Assembly: GCA_964459845.1 (NCBI GenBank)
Contig: CAYWOC010000003.1
Coordinates: 62,001 to 126,000, forward strand
Source of the DNA: CALZFJ01 sp964459845
GTDB lineage: Bacteria; Bacteroidota; Bacteroidia; Bacteroidales; Muribaculaceae
Reading direction: 5' to 3'
Length of the DNA: 64,000 bases
Shown in pieces: positions 61,829 to 64,000 of the stretch (within the stretch, counting starts at the first letter, position 1; every line of letters starts with the position of its first letter). The notes under the pieces are model-generated. The model saw only the letters and a program-made list of their open reading frames with translations. It had not been told where the DNA came from and made no database searches. Position numbers and translations under genes: made by a program.

Positions 61829-64000
61829 ATGAATAAAATTACTCTCATAGCATCTATATTAATTTTTTCATCTATGCAGATGCTTGCACAATTTTGTGTA
61901 AAAGGTGAAGTGGCTGACTCCACTGGACTGGGCGAAGCTTTCGCCACAATCAGAATATATAAAGCTGGCGACAACAGCAAGCCTGTGAAACTTTGCACAA
62001 CCGATGTCGATGGCAAGTTCAACCAAGACCTATCTTTGGCAGAAAAATACACCATCAATATAACATCAGTGGGGAAAACGGCCATCAACAGCGATTTTGA
62101 AGTGTCGAAAAGCTCTCCCACTTTCGACTTCGGAAAACTTACAATAAAGGACGCTTCCACTACTCTCGGCGAAATCACCGTGACGGCTCAACGACCTCTC
62201 GTGAAAAATGAGATAGACCGAGTGAGCTATGACATCCAAGCCGACGAAGACTCTAAGACGAGAACCGTATTCGAGATGCTGAAGAAAGTGCCTATGGTTA
62301 CAGTCGATGGTCAGGAAAATATAAAAGTAAAGGGCAGCTCGGGTTTCAAAATCTACAAAAATGGCCGTCCAAACACAAGCTGGTCCAACAACCCGAAAGA
62401 AGTGCTGAAGTCCATTCCCGCAACTATGATCAAGCGCATCGAGGTCATCACCGAACCCGGAGCAAAATATGACGCTGAAGGTGTGAGCGGAATATTGAAC
62501 ATAATCACAACCGACAACTCCTCCATCAACGGCATCCTCGGTTCCGTATCGGCAAACATAAGCAACTGGTGGACACCAAGCCTGAACACTTATTTCACCA
62601 CTCAAATCGGAAAGCTGACCACCACCGTCAACTATGGCTACAACCGCTTCGGCAACAAGAATGAATACTCTTTCTCCGATGAAGTACAGACTTATGTCGA
62701 AAGCGGAAACAAGCTGTCATCAAGTACCAGCAGCACAAATCCTGGATACTCACATTACGGCAACATAGAGGGAAGCTACGAAATCGATTCTTTGAATCTT
62801 GTCACATTGTCATTTGGCGGATATTACTATAATCTTGAATCCACCAGCACCGGATCATACAGCATGATGGACAAAAACGGACAGGCTATTTATTTCTACA
62901 ACGCATCTTTCTATTATCCCACATACAGCTATTTCGATTTCAACGGAAAAGTTGACTATCAGCATCTCACCCACCGCAAGGACGAGACCTTCACGTTCTC
63001 TTACCTGCTATCCACCACCAACCAGAGCCACGAGATGCGCACTGATTACAGCGACATGGTGAACTTTCCGCTACCCTACGAATGGCAGACGAGCGACAGC
63101 CGCCTAAAATTCTTTGAACACACGTTCCAGTTTGACTGGACTCGTCCTTTCACACAAAAGCATAAGCTGGAGATGGGAGCGAAATATATTCTGCGCAACA
63201 ACAACAGCCGCACCACACAGACGTTCAGCGTGGGCGATGACCAGCGAACCCTGTTCGACCACACCACCCATGTAGGCGCACTATATGCCGAATATTCCTT
63301 TAACACCACTCACTGGGGCGCAAGAGCCGGACTGAGATATGAGCTGTCGCGGCTGAACGCCAAATATAAAGACGGCAGCCAACCCGACTTTGGCAGCACT
63401 CTGCATGATGCGGTGCCAACCCTCAGCCTAAGCTACAAGCTAAACGATGCCAACAACTTCAAGCTCAACTATGCCACCAGAATAAGCCGCCCGGGAATAG
63501 CTTATCTGAACCCAGCCGTCACCACTACGCCAAGCTCAGTATCTCAAGGCAATCCCAACCTGACCAGTGCAAGAAGCCACTCAATATCGCTGTCATATAA
63601 TCTTTTCAAACCTAAGATTATGTTTATGCCGTCGGTCTCCTACAGCTACTCAAGCAACCTGCTACAATTGGTGCAGCACACGGACAACGATATTTTATAC
63701 GCCACCTACGAAAATGTCGGGAAATATAATGACCTTACATTTTCCACATATATCCAATGGACAGCCACCAAAAGCACCCAATTTATGATGAACGGATCAG
63801 CCACATACCGCAAATACACCAATGAGCAGCAGAATCTCACCAATTCACACTGGGGATGGTTTGCCTACGCACAAATTTCTCAGACCCTGCCTTGGAAAAT
63901 CAACCTGTCGTTCAATGTGTCGCATTTCGACATGGGCATCAGCGGTGTTTATAGCGCAGGCTCTGATGTGTGGGGCTACAACTTCAGCGTACACCGCTCA
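61829..64000 (+). CDS. TonB-dependent-receptor-like outer-membrane protein (partial, runs off the window)
   Basis: The first 724 codons are open to the window end. Signal peptide MNKITLIASILIFSSMQMLAQ, then a carboxypeptidase-regulatory-like beta-sandwich (about 22-110). A plug-like domain follows: LGEITVTAQRPLVKNEIDRVSYDI, VFEMLKKVPMVTVDGQENIKVKGSSGFKIYKNGRP and IEVITEPGAKYDAEGVSGILNIIT. From about 250 it is a barrel of OMP_b-brl_3 type, with aromatic-rich strands. This fits the outer-membrane receptor family often not paired with SusD. No SusD is visible here. The substrate is unknown. The C-terminal end is outside the window. Confidence 0.9.
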   Translation, partial: MNKITLIASILIFSSMQMLAQFCVKGEVADSTGLGEAFATIRIYKAGDNSKPVKLCTTDVDGKFNQDLSLAEKYTINITSVGKTAINSDFEVSKSSPTFDFGKLTIKDASTTLGEITVTAQRPLVKNEIDRVSYDIQADEDSKTRTVFEMLKKVPMVTVDGQENIKVKGSSGFKIYKNGRPNTSWSNNPKEVLKSIPATMIKRIEVITEPGAKYDAEGVSGILNIITTDNSSINGILGSVSANISNWWTPSLNTYFTTQIGKLTTTVNYGYNRFGNKNEYSFSDEVQTYVESGNKLSSSTSSTNPGYSHYGNIEGSYEIDSLNLVTLSFGGYYYNLESTSTGSYSMMDKNGQAIYFYNASFYYPTYSYFDFNGKVDYQHLTHRKDETFTFSYLLSTTNQSHEMRTDYSDMVNFPLPYEWQTSDSRLKFFEHTFQFDWTRPFTQKHKLEMGAKYILRNNNSRTTQTFSVGDDQRTLFDHTTHVGALYAEYSFNTTHWGARAGLRYELSRLNAKYKDGSQPDFGSTLHDAVPTLSLSYKLNDANNFKLNYATRISRPGIAYLNPAVTTTPSSVSQGNPNLTSARSHSISLSYNLFKPKIMFMPSVSYSYSSNLLQLVQHTDNDILYATYENVGKYNDLTFSTYIQWTATKSTQFMMNGSATYRKYTNEQQNLTNSHWGWFAYAQISQTLPWKINLSFNVSHFDMGISGVYSAGSDVWGYNFSVHRS

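Noticed and set aside
1..64000. Prophage, CRISPR-Cas, toxin-antitoxin or restriction system
   Set aside because: No integrase, phage structural gene, cas gene, methyltransferase or convincing toxin-antitoxin pair was recognised; only broken transposase pieces are present.

Overview
The window looks like a chromosomal segment of an anaerobic, gut-type member of the Bacteroidales. Evidence: a nearly complete type IX secretion (T9SS) core, BspA-like leucine-rich-repeat surface proteins, a DUF3244 protein, a GT3-type glycogen synthase, a Porin_10-type porin, and many promoters of the Bacteroidetes -33 TTTG / -7 TAnnTTTG type with few Shine-Dalgarno sequences. A Muribaculaceae-like host is my guess from protein style only. 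No rRNA, tRNA or CRISPR array was recognised.

Layout. (1) 0-1.8 kb: a flavodoxin-like reductase, then the decayed remains of an AraC regulator and a divergent TolC-type efflux gene. (2) 1.8-8.1 kb, minus strand: a membrane-bound TPR/HTH regulator upstream of an operon for a DUF3244 protein, a 953-residue C13-peptidase-like T9SS cargo whose two catalytic positions are substituted (His to Asn, Cys to Ser), and an LRR surface protein. (3) 8.1-11.7 kb: a REP/BIME-like repeat, a GH3 glycosidase and a membrane acyltransferase. (4) 11.7-18.9 kb, minus strand: rex - FAH-family hydrolase - porU, a 19-bp perfect hairpin, then porV - ispF - acyltransferase; two tiny membrane proteins lie upstream of rex. 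(5) 19.1-28.5 kb, plus strand: two GT2 glycosyltransferases, then porT-porP-porK-porL-porM-porN and a terminator. (6) 28.8-33.5 kb: a candidate small RNA, then glycogen phosphorylase and glycogen synthase. (7) 33.6-36.7 kb: an AT-rich accessory patch holding two unknown genes, bracketed by two broken pieces of IS4-like transposases. (8) 36.7-41.6 kb: a YdeI-like protein, a 76-bp tandem repeat carrying promoter -10 boxes, a SUI1/YciH-like factor and an AddA-like helicase-nuclease. (9) 41.6-46 kb, minus strand: the pstS-pstC-pstA-pstB-phoU operon; its PstC carries a PstS-like segment. (10) 46.5-50.9 kb: a TPR-type hybrid two-component regulator and another LRR T9SS cargo. (11) 51-61 kb: argS, a Bax-inhibitor-1 protein, a Cys/Lys/Ala-rich exported protein, a tyrosine phosphatase, lpxB, cardiolipin synthase, a solute-binding protein, a porin and a cysteine-less TlpA-like protein. 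(12) 61.8 kb to the end: a TonB-receptor-like outer-membrane protein cut by the window edge.

How it fits together: PorK-L-M-N, PorP and PorT form the T9SS motor, ring and envelope parts; PorV and PorU receive cargo and exchange its C-terminal signal for a lipid anchor. At least three probable cargos with C-terminal sorting domains (at 1.8, 3.0 and 49.7 kb) are encoded in the same window. The two GT2 enzymes beside porT could build the surface glycan to which cargo is attached (inference). No single locus is a clear new defence or mobile system; the best candidates for undescribed biology are the substituted C13-like cargo operon, the PstC/PstS-like fusion, the Rex-PorU linkage, the Cys-rich exported protein and the candidate small RNA.
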